Assembly (NCBI GenBank): GCA_963755815.1
Contig: CAVWLF010000019.1
Span: forward strand, 1-64,000
Direction: 5' to 3'
Source of the DNA: Palsa-506 sp963755815
GTDB taxonomy: Bacteria; Actinomycetota; Actinomycetes; Streptosporangiales; Streptosporangiaceae
DNA length: 64,000 nt
Positions 54,563 to 63,648 of this stretch are shown here, in pieces. The position numbers and the translations under genes are program-made. The notes beneath the pieces were generated by a model. That model was given only the letters and a program-made list of their open reading frames with translations. It had not been told where the DNA came from and made no database searches. Every line of letters begins with the position of its first letter. Positions within the stretch are counted from its first letter, which is position 1.

Positions 54563-57005
54563 CCAGGGCAGCGGCCACAAGGCGGCCGCCGGACTGGCCA
54601 GTCAGGTGGTCTGGCCGGTGCGGTTAGGCACGGTGCCGCCGCTGGCGGCCGCTTTCAACCCCCGTCCCGAGACCGGACTCGGGCTGGCGGGCAGCCTTGT
54701 GCCCGGCGAGCTCACCGTCCTGAACCCGGCACCGGACGAAGGGAACCCCGACCCGCTCGCGGCGATGGGGGGCACCGGCAAGACGCAGCTGGCCGCTGCG
54801 CTGGCTCACTCGCTCTGGCAGGCCGGCGCGGTGGAAGCCCTGGTCTGGCTGACGGCGTCCAGCCGGGACGCCCTGATCGCCGGCTACGCGCAGGCCCTCA
54901 GCGACCTCGGCATCGCGGAGCCCGGCGTCGATCCGGCCGTGGCCGCCACCCGGTTCCTGGCCTGGCTGGCCCGTGCCACCCGGCCCTGGCTCGTCGTCCT
55001 CGACGATCTCGCCGATCCGGCCGACCTGGAGGGATTGTGGCCGCAGGGGCCCGCCGGGCACGTGGTCGTGACCAGCCGGCTGGATTCCGCGGCGCTCCGG
55101 GCGCCCGGCCGGAGAATCGTGCCGATCGGGGCCTTCTCCCGCCGCGAGGCGATCAGCTACCTGACCGCGAGCCTCTACGACAACCCGGACCAGCGAATCG
55201 AGGCGCTCGACCTGGCGGAGGATCTCCGCTGCCTGCCGCTCGCGCTGGGGCACGCCGCCGCCCTGATGGCCGACCTGGGGATTGACTGCCGGAAATACCG
55301 CGGCTGGTTCGCCGAGCGAAAGCGCCGGCTGCCCGGGTCGGCGGCCAGCTACTCGTCGATCGCCACGATTACCTGGTCACTGTCCCTCGACTACGCCGAT
55401 CAGCTTCCGCCGGCTGGCCTGGCCCGGCCGGCCCTGGCGCTGACCGCGCTGCTGGACCCGGACGGCGTGCCGGGCGCGGTCCTGACCAGCCAGCCGGGGT
55501 CCGATTTCATCGCCGGCCGGGCCGGCGACGGTCCGCCCGCCGACGGGCAGCAGGCCCGCGATGCCCTGCAGAACCTGGCCCGCCTCGGCCTGGTCACCAT
55601 CGATCCGGCCAGCGCGGAGCGGACGGTGCGGGTGCACCCCATGGTCCAGGCCACCGTCCGGGAGGCCCTGCCCCCGGCCGTGCTCAAGCGGGCCGCCGAG
55701 GCGGCCGCCGCCGCGCTCCTGGCCGCCTGGCCCGCTCAGGAGACTCAGCCGGTGCTCGCCCAGGCGCTGCGCGACAACACGGCATGCCTCCGCCGCAGTA
55801 CCGGTGACCTGCTGCTGGCGCCCGAGAGCATGCCCCTGCTGCTGCGGGCCGGCCGCAGCCTGGACGAGGCGCGGCTGGCTGAGGCGGCCATCGGCTACTG
55901 GCAGACGATGATCGACGGCATCGACCGCGTTCTCGGCCCCGATCATGCCCAGACTCTCGCCGCACGCGACCACCTCGCGGCCGCGTACGACGCGGCCGGG
56001 CAGCCCGGCCAGGCGATTGACGCGCACCGCCAGTGCCTGGAGGAGCGCGAGCGGATCCTCGGGCCCGACCACCCCGACACGCTGGCCTGCCGCGGCGAGC
56101 TGGCCCACGCCTACCTGGCCGCCGGGCGGGTAACGGAGGCCATTCCGCTCTACGAGCGCACCATCGCGGGCCGCGAGTGGGCGCTCGGGCCCGACCACCC
56201 CGACACGCTGACCTCCCGCGGGAACCTCGCCCTCGCCTACAGCTCGGCCGGACGGCTGGCGGATGCGACCACCATGTTCCAGCGCACGCTGGCCGACCGC
56301 GAGCGGGTCCTCGGGCCCGACCACCCGGACACGCTGACCTCCTGCGGCAACCTCGCCTACGCGTACCGGGCCCAGGGGAAGATGAAGGAAGCCATCCCGC
56401 TGTATGCGCGCACGCTGGCCGACCGCGAGCGGGTCCTCGGGCCCGACCACCCGGACACGCTGACCTCCTGCGGCAACCTCGCCTATGCGTACCGGGCCGC
56501 GGGGAAGATGAAGGACGCCATCCCGCTCTACAAGCGCACGGCGGCCGACCGGGCGCGGGTGCTCGGCCCCGAGCACCCGGATACGCTCATCGCCCGCGGC
56601 AACCTCGCCGCCGCGTATCACACCGGGCGGCGGATGAAGGACGCCATCCCGCTGTACGAGGGCCTGCTGGCCGACCGCGAGCTGATCCAGGGCCCGGACC
56701 ACCCCGACACCGTGACCGCCCGCGGCAATCTCGCCGCCGCGTACCACACCGCGGGCCGGATCGTGGAGGCCGTGCCCCTGTACGAGCGCACCCTGGCCGA
56801 CTGCGAGCGGGTGCTCGGGCCCGAGCACCCGGACACGCTGACCTCGCGCTGCAACCTGGCTCACGCGTACCACACGGCCCGGCGGCAGGCTGACGCCATC
56901 GCGGTCTTCGAGCGCACCCTGGCCGACTGCGAGAGTGCCCTCGAGCCCGGTCACCCGCTGACCCAGACGGTGCGCGAGAGCCTGGCCGCCGCCACCCAGG
57001 CCTGA
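54555..57005 (+). CDS. NB-ARC (STAND) ATPase with C-terminal TPR array
   Basis: 816 residues from GTG 54555. Residues 70-80 are AMGGTGKTQLA, the P-loop of an NB-ARC ATPase; Walker B is RPWLVVLDDLADP, and GHVVVTSRLDS and RCLPLALGHAAALM (the GLPL-like motif) follow. VRVHPMVQATVREAL is the winged-helix MHD-like site. About ten 42-residue kinesin-light-chain-like TPRs (residues 445-810) carry the recurring RVLGPDHPDTLTSRGNLAYA pattern. No effector domain (TIR, nuclease, protease) is seen at either end. STAND/TPR proteins act as signalling switches or regulators; a defence function is possible but not shown. Downstream is a small TPR-like gene. Confidence 0.88.
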   Translation: MDSQGSGHKAAAGLASQVVWPVRLGTVPPLAAAFNPRPETGLGLAGSLVPGELTVLNPAPDEGNPDPLAAMGGTGKTQLAAALAHSLWQAGAVEALVWLTASSRDALIAGYAQALSDLGIAEPGVDPAVAATRFLAWLARATRPWLVVLDDLADPADLEGLWPQGPAGHVVVTSRLDSAALRAPGRRIVPIGAFSRREAISYLTASLYDNPDQRIEALDLAEDLRCLPLALGHAAALMADLGIDCRKYRGWFAERKRRLPGSAASYSSIATITWSLSLDYADQLPPAGLARPALALTALLDPDGVPGAVLTSQPGSDFIAGRAGDGPPADGQQARDALQNLARLGLVTIDPASAERTVRVHPMVQATVREALPPAVLKRAAEAAAAALLAAWPAQETQPVLAQALRDNTACLRRSTGDLLLAPESMPLLLRAGRSLDEARLAEAAIGYWQTMIDGIDRVLGPDHAQTLAARDHLAAAYDAAGQPGQAIDAHRQCLEERERILGPDHPDTLACRGELAHAYLAAGRVTEAIPLYERTIAGREWALGPDHPDTLTSRGNLALAYSSAGRLADATTMFQRTLADRERVLGPDHPDTLTSCGNLAYAYRAQGKMKEAIPLYARTLADRERVLGPDHPDTLTSCGNLAYAYRAAGKMKDAIPLYKRTAADRARVLGPEHPDTLIARGNLAAAYHTGRRMKDAIPLYEGLLADRELIQGPDHPDTVTARGNLAAAYHTAGRIVEAVPLYERTLADCERVLGPEHPDTLTSRCNLAHAYHTARRQADAIAVFERTLADCESALEPGHPLTQTVRESLAAATQA
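56286..56537 (+). repeat. Near-identical adjacent 126-bp TPR repeats
   Basis: Two consecutive 126-bp units, each beginning with the CGCACGCTGGCCGACCGCGA stretch and extending past ACCTCCTGCGGCAACCTCGC, differ at only a few positions, whereas the other TPR units have diverged. This indicates a recent duplication inside the gene. Confidence 0.8.
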
Positions 57006-57140
57006 GCGGCCGGCCGCCCGGGGTTGGGTCGGCGGGGTGGTGCCCGGCCCGGGCTTGAGTCTGCCCCGGGAAGGTCCTAACGTGGCCGGCGTGCCGAACC
57101 CCGGATCGGCCACCTGATCAGCGAAGGGATCGAAACGACC

Positions 57141-57662
57141 ATGAGCCAGGACGAAGCCGCCAGCGCCCGGGCGGCGGCCAGCGCCCCGCCGGGCACGGGC
57201 ACGGTCAGCGACGAACGGACCCTGGCCGCGCAGCTGTTCAACGAGACCTGGCGGCTGATGGAGCGGGAAGACCGCAGCCAGGAAGACGACGACCGGATGG
57301 TGCACACGGCGCACGCGTCGCGCTACCACTGGGGGCAGGTGCCGGCCGCTACGCCGGCCCACCTGGCCCGGGGCGAGTGGCAGGTCTCTCGCGTCTACGC
57401 GGTCCTGGCCCGGCCGGAGCCCGCGATCTACCACGCCCAGCGGGTGCTGGACATCTGCCTGGCCAACGGCATCGGCGACTGGGATCTTGCTTTCGGCTAC
57501 GAGGCGCTGGCCCGGGCGTTCGCCGTCGCCGCCGACCCCGAGACGGCCAGGAAATGGACCGACCAGGCGCTGGCCGCGGCGGCCGCCATCGCCGAGGACG
57601 AAGACCGGGACCTGGTCCTGGCCGACCTGGAGACCATCCCGGATCAGCCCAGGTACTGGTGA
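57141..57662 (+). CDS. Small helical protein of unknown function
   Basis: 173 residues from ATG 57141. The N-terminus is Ala/Pro-rich; from residue 30 it is acidic and helical, with FNETWRLMEREDRSQEDDDR and then HLARGEWQVSRVYAVLARPE, YHAQRVLDICLANGIGDWDL and FAVAADPETARKWTDQALAA. Alternating helices suggest a TPR-like solenoid. The MVHTAHASRYHWGQV His-rich turn is conserved-looking. No catalytic motif is evident. It lies 136 bp after the NB-ARC/TPR gene and may work with it; its 3' end overlaps the convergent receiver-PIG-L gene by 19 bp. Confidence 0.7.
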   Translation: MSQDEAASARAAASAPPGTGTVSDERTLAAQLFNETWRLMEREDRSQEDDDRMVHTAHASRYHWGQVPAATPAHLARGEWQVSRVYAVLARPEPAIYHAQRVLDICLANGIGDWDLAFGYEALARAFAVAADPETARKWTDQALAAAAAIAEDEDRDLVLADLETIPDQPRYW

Positions 57663-58693
57663 GCCCGGGTCTCGCGGATCACCTCGAACGCCTCGGCATG
57701 CGGTCCGCCGCCAAAGCGCGACCAGTGCCGGGCGGGCGGCCCGACCAGGTCCAGCTCGGCGCAGGCACGTACCTGCCCCGGTGCCGCCAGGGCCTTGATG
57801 GCCAGGAACTTGCGTTCAGATTGCCCATCAATGGTCACGAAATGGGTCGGCCTGAACTCCGCTGTCACCGACGGTGACTGGAAGCAGTAAACGCACCCGA
57901 CCTCCCCGGCGGTCCGCATGACGGCCTGGTGGGTGTTGCGGTGATCGGAGTCCGCGTCGTAACGCGAATGGGTGTAGATCGTGGTCGGCCGTACCGCCTC
58001 GATGATGCGCCTGATCAGGCCGACGGCCGGGTCGCCCTCCTCGCTGCCGGTGTCCTGGAGATCCTCGGCGAACAAAGTGGCGCCGAGGGCCAGCGCGGCC
58101 ATCTCTGACTCGCCCGGGCGGGCGATCTGGGTGCCCTCGCTGTGCCCGGTGACCAGGCTGCCCCGCCTGGTGAGCGTCAGGACCGAGATCTCATGCCCGG
58201 CGTCGCGGTGCGCGAGCAGGGCTCCGGCCGCGCCCATCGCGACGTCACCCGGGTGCGCGCCGATGGCGAGCACGGCATGCCGGCCGGCCAGCCGTGCCGC
58301 GCGCCCCCTGGCGGTCAGCGAGACGGCGGAGGCCAGCAGCCGGTCCGGCCGGACCGGCTTCTGCAGGAACTCATCGGCCCGCTTCCGCAGCGCCCGCACG
58401 GCGCTATCGGCATGCTCGTGGGCGGTGATCACGGCGATGGGAAGATCCGGGGAGAGCCTGCGCAGCGCCTCCAGGAATTCGAGGCCGGTCATGCCCGGCA
58501 GTTCCGCGTCGGTCAGGACCAGGTCCCAGGCCGCCGAGCTGACGTGCCGGAGCGCGACCGCCGGGTCGGGCGTATGCGTGACATCGAACCCGCCCCGCTT
58601 GCCGAGCACCTGCATCGCGAAGTGGGCGGCCACCGCGTCGTCCTCGACCAGGAGGATCCGTCCCGGCTGGCCGTCATGCCCGGTGCTGGCCAT
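57644..58693 (-). CDS. Response-regulator receiver fused to PIG-L/LmbE deacetylase
   Basis: 349 residues. Residues 12-125 are a CheY-like receiver: acidic pair VEDDA, phosphoacceptor Asp62 (LVLTDAELPGMTG), conserved Thr/Ala in IAVITAH and Lys112 (LQKPVRP). Residues 138-349 are a PIG-L domain: LAIGAHPGDVAMGAAG has the zinc AHPxD motif, SDHRNTHQAV the third metal His, and an extended C-terminal half follows. PIG-L enzymes remove acetyl groups from amino sugars, for example in mycothiol (MshB) or GPI synthesis. Fusion to a receiver suggests a phosphorylation-gated deacetylase. It ends the chemosensory region; a 131-bp gap separates it from cheR. Confidence 0.88.
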   Translation of the reverse strand: MASTGHDGQPGRILLVEDDAVAAHFAMQVLGKRGGFDVTHTPDPAVALRHVSSAAWDLVLTDAELPGMTGLEFLEALRRLSPDLPIAVITAHEHADSAVRALRKRADEFLQKPVRPDRLLASAVSLTARGRAARLAGRHAVLAIGAHPGDVAMGAAGALLAHRDAGHEISVLTLTRRGSLVTGHSEGTQIARPGESEMAALALGATLFAEDLQDTGSEEGDPAVGLIRRIIEAVRPTTIYTHSRYDADSDHRNTHQAVMRTAGEVGCVYCFQSPSVTAEFRPTHFVTIDGQSERKFLAIKALAAPGQVRACAELDLVGPPARHWSRFGGGPHAEAFEVIRETRAHQYLG

Positions 58694-58726
58694 GCATCCC
58701 CCCTGGGCCTGAATCCGTGCCGCCTG

Positions 58727-58785
58727 ACCACTTTCTTACGATCAGCTAGTTATCAATCACAATACGTTATACGCACTGGTAAGGG
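58727..58785. promoter_or_regulatory. AT-rich pocket, likely promoter of the receiver-PIG-L gene
   Basis: The sequence around 58731-58772 (CTTTCTTACG, then AGTTATCAATCACAATACGT and TATACG) is roughly 60% AT in a genome of about 70% GC. It lies 34-92 bp upstream of ATG 58693 on the minus strand. Several TATAAC/TTGTGA-like hexamers occur on that strand, but no single promoter can be assigned with confidence. Confidence 0.5.
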
Positions 58786-58824
58786 CGGCCCGCTGGATCG
58801 CGGCGAGGCGGCGGGTGCGGATCC

Positions 58825-60077
58825 TCATGGCGGCGCGCCAAGCCGCGCGCGGCAGGCTGCGGCGATATCACCGATATCGACCTGCTGGAGAATCAGCTCG
58901 TGCGCGGTGGTCCTCCGGGTTGATCGTCCGCAGCACCCGCTCATAGGCACGCCGCGCGGCCGGCACGTCGCCCAGCGCGTCGTGGGCGCGGCCCAGCGTG
59001 AACGCCGCGAGCGAGAACGTCGGGTCGGCGTACAGTGCCCGGCGGAGCGCGGCCACCGCTTGCTCCGGCTCGCCCGCCTCCAGCGTGACCAGCCCCCGGA
59101 CGAAATGCGCGTCGGCGTCCAGCGGGTTGTCGGCGAGCAACGACGCCACCTGCGCGAGGGCATCGCCCCGGTCGCTCTTGTCCGCGGCATCCAGCGCGGC
59201 CGCCAGCCGCTGCTCGCGCGAGAGCGCCGGCTGGCGCCCGGGCGGCCGGCGGCGCGGTCCCGTCCTCCCGGCCGCCCCGGCTGGACGGCTCCGGCCGCGG
59301 GAGCCGCCGGGACGGCCGGCCGCGGCGTGATCCGCATGAGGGCATCCGCCGCCCCCAGCACCAGCAGGCCGCCGGGGCGCAGCGACCGCTGCAGCGACTC
59401 GATCACCTGGGCCGCCAGCGGCGGCTCGAAATAGATGAGCACATTCCGGCAGACGACGAGGTCGAAGGCGGCTTCGCCGGGCGGCGGGAACGCGCCGCGG
59501 GCGAGATTGTGCCGGCGGAAGCGGACTAGCCTGCGCAGGCGCTCCCCGACGAGATAGCCGCCGTCGGCCTGCCGGCCGAAGTAGCGACTGCGCGACGACG
59601 CCGCTAGCGCGCGTACCGCCCGCTCGCTGGTACAGGCCGGCGCCGGCCGCGGCGATGGCGGCAGCTGAGATGTCCGTTCCCAGCACGTCGACCGGGGCAC
59701 TGACCGGGGCGAACGCCTGGTCGGCGAGCAGCGCCAGCGTGTACGCCTCCTCCCCGGTCGCGCATCCTGCGCTCCAGACGCGGATGGCCCCCGGCCCGGC
59801 CGCGCGGGCCAGCCGGAGCAGGCCGTGCCATCCGATCGCCTCGAGCTGGCCGCCATCCCGGGCGAAGGTCGTCTCCTGCACCGTCACCTCGTCGATCAGC
59901 CGGTCGATGCAGACCGCGGCGGCGGCCCGGATCCGAGATCGCGCGCAGGAATGCGCCCGGGTCGGTTCCCGGCGCCACCCGGCGCAGGGCGGCGCGAAGA
60001 GCGGCCTGGCGCGCGGCCGGCCAGGCGATCCCCGTCTCCGCCCGGACCAGTTCCGCGATCTCGGCCAGGGGGTTCAC
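58825..60077 (-). CDS. cheR: CheR methyltransferase with C-terminal TPRs, four frameshifts
   Basis: GTG 60077 gives MNPLAEIAELVRAETGIAWP, the CheR N-domain. After frame changes near 59935, 59605, 59240 and 58912 the rest assembles: VTVQETTFARDGGQLEAI, RVWSAGCATGEEAYTLALLA (SAM motif), VDVLGTDISAAAIAAAGAGL, FDLVVCRNVLIYFEPP (CRNVLIYF is diagnostic), then an Ala/Pro linker and TPRs (DADAHFVRGLVTLEAGEPEQ, FSLAAFTLGRAHDALGDVPA). It methylates receptor glutamates using SAM. CheR-TPR forms are found in non-flagellar chemosensory systems. Overlaps the cheB stop by four bases. Confidence 0.82.
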
Positions 60078-61129
60078 CAGATACCCAGCTGCGGCTCGTG
60101 GCTCAGGGCCAGCAGCGAGGCGGCAATCTCGCTGGGGGACAGCACAGCCCCGACCCCGAGATCGATCGCCGCCTGCGGCATCCCGTAGACCGCCGACGAC
60201 TCCCGGTCCTGGGCGATCGTCAGCCCGCCGCGCGCGCGTACCGCAGCCGCGCCGGCCGCGCCGTCGGTGCCCATGCCGGACAGGACGACCGCGACGCCGG
60301 TCCGGCCGGCGACCGCGGCGACGCTCTCGAACAGGACATCACCGGACGGGCGATGCTGGCCGGCGACAGCGCGCCGGTCGAGGTGCATCCGGCCGGTCAC
60401 GGTCAGCTTGAGATGCGCGCCGGCCGGCGCGATCCACGCCCCGGGCAGGCCATCGCCCCGCTGCTGGCGATAGCGACGCGCAGCCGCACCGTATGGTCGA
60501 GCCACTCGGCCAGGCCCTCGGCGAACCCGGTGCCAATGTGCTGCACGACCAGGACCGGGATCGGGTAGCCGGCCGGGAGCGCTCCCAGCAGGTAGGCCAG
60601 GATCTGCGGCCCCCCCGTTGACGCGCACACGCCGATCACAGCGGCCCGGCGGGCGCGATAGGCCCCGCTCGGCCCGGCCCTGAGCTCGGGCGCGCAGATG
60701 CCGGATCACGCGGGCCCGGCTGAGCACCTTGACCCGCTGCCGGAAGGCGGCCGCCCCGCCGCCGGCCGGATCGCGCAGGTCGAGGTGGTCCTTGGCGATG
60801 GCATCGAGCGCTCCGGCCGCGAGCGCCGCTGCCGCCCGCCCGCTGCTGGCACTGACGCGGGCGGAGAGCACCAGGATCGGCAGTGGCTGCGAGCTCATGA
60901 TTTCATCGATGGCCGTGAGCCCGTCCATGCCGGGAAGCTCAAGATCCATGATCACGAGATCCGGCCTGATGCTGGGCAGGGCAGCTATGGCCGCGCTGGC
61001 GGTGGCGCAGACCGCGGCGACCGTGATCTCTCCGCCGTAGCTGAGTACCCGGGTCAGCGCGGCCGCGTACACGCGGGAGTCGTCGCAGACCAGCACGCGC
61101 GTCGCGGCGCCGCCGCGGTCACTGGCCAA
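60074..61129 (-). CDS. cheB: CheB receptor methylesterase with receiver domain, two frameshifts
   Basis: TTG 61129 starts the product. The N-terminal receiver has VLVCDDSRVYAAALTRVLSY, phospho-Asp in LVIMDLELPGMDGLTAIDEI and LPILVLSAR. Between about 60650 and 60450 the frame changes twice; AVIGVCASTGGPQILAYLLG with the catalytic Ser and VLVVQHIGTGFAEGLAEWLD with the His are in the middle frame, and AVVLSGMGTDGAAGAAAVRA with the Asp is in the first. It removes receptor methyl esters, opposing CheR. The start lies 11 bp inside the end of cheA. Confidence 0.82.
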   Translation of the reverse strand: MASDRGGAATRVLVCDDSRVYAAALTRVLSYGGEITVAAVCATASAAIAALPSIRPDLVIMDLELPGMDGLTAIDEIMSSQPLPILVLSARVSASSGRAAAALAAGALDAIAKDHLDLRDPAGGGAAAFRQRVKVLSRARVIRHLRARAQGRAERGLSRPPGRCDRRVRVNGGAADPGLPAGSAPGRLPDPGPGRAAHWHRVRRGPGRVARPYGAAARRYRQQRGDGLPGAWIAPAGAHLKLTVTGRMHLDRRAVAGQHRPSGDVLFESVAAVAGRTGVAVVLSGMGTDGAAGAAAVRARGGLTIAQDRESSAVYGMPQAAIDLGVGAVLSPSEIAASLLALSHEPQLGIW

Positions 61130-63248
61130 CGAGCCGCTCGACGGTGGCTAGCATGGCCTGCTGATCGAAGCCTGATTTTGCCATATAGGCGTCCGCGCCA
61201 GCCTCGACTCCCTTGCGCATGTCCTCCTCGGACCCGTGCGAAGTGACGATGACGACCGGCAGCGACGCGCGCGCCGGGTCGGCGCGGATCGCGCGGGTCA
61301 GCCCGAGCCCGTCCAGCTCGGGCATCTCCAGGTCGGTGACAACGAGCGCGATCTGGGGATCGCTGATCGAGGGCCCGAAGCGCGTCACGCCCGTCGCGCG
61401 CGGTCACGACGGCGTAGCCGGCCGCCTCGAGAACGTTGCGCTGCAGTTCCCGGACGGTGAATGAGTCTTCGACCACCAGGACCCTGGTCGGGGCCGGGCC
61501 GGCCGTCACCTTGGCCGCGGCCGGGCCGGTCACCGTCCGGCGCGGTCATCCCGGCGGCCCGCCGGCGACTCTGGGTGAGCATCGCCGGATTGATGAGCAG
61601 CGCGATCCGGCCGTCGCCGAGGATGGCTGTGCCGAGGTATCCCTCGATGCCGCCGAAAAGCGGGCTGAGGGGCTTGATCACGACCTCCTCGGCGCCCAGC
61701 ATGGCGTCGCAGGCCGCCACGGCGCGGCGGCCGCCGGCGTCGATGACCAGCGCAGGCGATCGGTCCGGCAGCGGCGGTGCGCGCGCGCCCACGAGTTCGG
61801 CGACGTCAGCTACCGGCAGCGCCCGCCCGCGTACCTCCAGGACGGCCCGGCCTTCCAGCGTGAGCTGCTGGGTCACCGTGACGACCTCTTCCGCCACCAC
61901 CAGCGGCACGCCATAGACCGTCCCGCCACGTTCGAAGAGCAGGGCTTCGAGCAGCGCCAGCGCCAGCGGAAGCAGCAGGATGACTTCCATGCCCTGGCCG
62001 GGCTCGCTGCGGATCTCCAGGATGCCGCCCATTGACTGCACGTAGCTCTTGACCGCGTCGAGGCCGACGCCGCGCCCGGCGAGATCGGTCACTTCCCGGG
62101 CCGTCGAATACCCGGCGCGGGCGAGCACCCCGGCGAGCGACCCGGCCCGCCTGGCCTCAGCGGCTACCTCCGGCGAGACCCCCCGGCCGTCGTCGGCGAC
62201 GACGATCTCGACCAGGCTGCCGCGTGGCACGGCCCGGACCTCCAGCCGGCCGCGGGCGGGCTTCTGCGCACGCGCACGCTCCGGCGGAGACTCAATGCCG
62301 TGGATCACGGCATTGCGCAGCAGGTGAGCGAGCGGGTCGTACAGACTCTCCAGGATCACGCGGTCAAGCTCGGTGTCAGCGCCCGTGACTACGAGTTCGA
62401 CATCTTTCCCGGCGGCGACCGACAGATCCCGGACCGCGCGCGGCAGCCGGCGCGTGATCACCGTGAGCGGGAGGGTCCGCATCCCGATCGCGGTGTCCTT
62501 GAGTTCGTCAAGCATGCGCTCGCTGTTGCTGAGCATGTCGGCGATGTCCCTGGACATCCGCGCCTCGCCGCCGAGCAAGTGCGCCAGCCGCCCCTGGTCC
62601 TGCATGATCTCACCGACCACGTCGAGCAGGCGATCGAGCTTCGCGGCCGGGACTCGCAGCGGGGGCCGCTGCGCCGCCGGGCGGTGGGCTTCCGGGTCCG
62701 GCTCATGGGTGCCCTGGCCAGGCCGGCTCGGCTGGCCTGCGCCGTCGGCCGGCCCTATGCCCTCGGCTGGGACTATGCCCTCGGCTGGGACTGCGGTGCC
62801 GGCTGGCACCGCTCCGCCGGCTGCAGCTGCTGTTCCGCCGGCTGGTACTCGCGGCGCCGGGCGGCCCGGCTTCGCCGCCGGTCAGCATCGCCATGCTCGC
62901 GGCGAGGTCTCGGAGGAGGTCATCGACGGGCTCGCCCGCCCCGGTGACCTGCGCGCGCAGCACGGTGACCGCGCGCAGCAGCGGCGCCGCGAGGGCAGGC
63001 GGGAAGACTCCGGTGCCGCGCACGCCCGCCAGCACGTCCTCGACGGCGTGCGCGAGTGCGCGGATGTCGTCGAGGCCGAGCATCCCGGCCGCGCCCTTGA
63101 TGGTGTGCGCGTTGCGGAACAGCGAGTCCACCGAATCGGCACCCGCGTTCCCCGACTCGACGGCCAGCAGCGACGTCTCCATCTGATCGAGCCGCTCCGC
63201 CGCCTCGTCCCGGAAGATATCGGTGAGCTCAGCGTCCAGATCGCTCAC
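61119..63248 (-). CDS. cheA: Hybrid CheA histidine kinase with C-terminal receiver, frameshifted
   Basis: GTG 63248. Order: HPt domain with His48 (RNAHTIKGAAGMLG), a Pro/Ala/Gly-rich linker with frame change near 62840, dimerisation/HATPase region (KLDRLLDVVGEIM, PLAHLLRNAVIHGIE, VVADDGRGVSPEVAA, LAGRGVGLDAVKSYVQSMGG), CheW-like domain (ALLFERGGTVYGVPLVVAEE), and after a frame change near 61535 a receiver (VLVVEDSFTVRELQRNVLEA, then VVTDLEMPELDGLGLTRA; another change near 61388). The covalent REC makes this a FrzE/PilL-like hybrid rather than an enteric CheA. CheA would phosphorylate its own REC and possibly CheB. Confidence 0.82.
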
Positions 63249-63648
63249 TGCCGCGTCCTTCCAGCGAATCGAAAACCCGGGTCACGTCGATGATCCCGAT
63301 GAAGTCCCCGCCGACGAGCGTGGCGCCGGTCAGCAGGTCGGACTCCGTCTCCTCGGTCGGATCCGGCAGTTCGCCCACCTCGCTGACCGCGTCGATGGCG
63401 AAGCCCGCGTGACGGCCGCCCGCCTCGGCGACCAGCAGGCGGACCGGCCGCGTGATCGCGTTGATGCCGAGCAGCAGCGCCAGGTCGACAACGGGCAGGA
63501 TCTGGCCGCGCAGGTTCCGTACGCCGAGCATTTCCGGCCCCGCTCCCGGAATGGCCTGCACCGCGCCAAGGTCGGCCACTTCGCGCACGTGCTCGACGGG
63601 CATCGCATACGCCTCCGAGCCGACACGCATCCGCACGTAGACGCTCAC
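63229..63648 (-). CDS. cheW: CheW coupling protein
   Basis: 139 residues from GTG 63648. VSVYVRMRVGSEAYAMPVEH is strand 1 of the CheW fold; VREVADLGAVQAIPGAGPEM, LGVRNLRGQILPVVDLALLL and LLVAEAGGRHAGFAIDAVSE are the conserved core (NLRGQILPVVDL is diagnostic). It bridges receptors to CheA. The longer open frame to 63732 overlaps the receptor gene and starts with Arg-rich residues of no CheW similarity. It ends 20 bp inside cheA. Confidence 0.9.
   Translation of the reverse strand: MSVYVRMRVGSEAYAMPVEHVREVADLGAVQAIPGAGPEMLGVRNLRGQILPVVDLALLLGINAITRPVRLLVAEAGGRHAGFAIDAVSEVGELPDPTEETESDLLTGATLVGGDFIGIIDVTRVFDSLEGRGSERSGR

Noticed and set aside
54555..57005. Calling the NB-ARC/TPR protein an Avs-type antiphage defence gene
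   Set aside because: No effector domain, no nearby defence genes and no mobile element. STAND/TPR proteins have many other roles, so the claim would outrun the evidence.
55377..57434. A 685-codon open frame on the minus strand, opposite the NB-ARC/TPR gene
   Set aside because: It is the antisense of a highly repetitive GC-rich gene; its translation is low-complexity Arg/Gly/His without any domain, while the plus strand has clear NB-ARC and TPR motifs.
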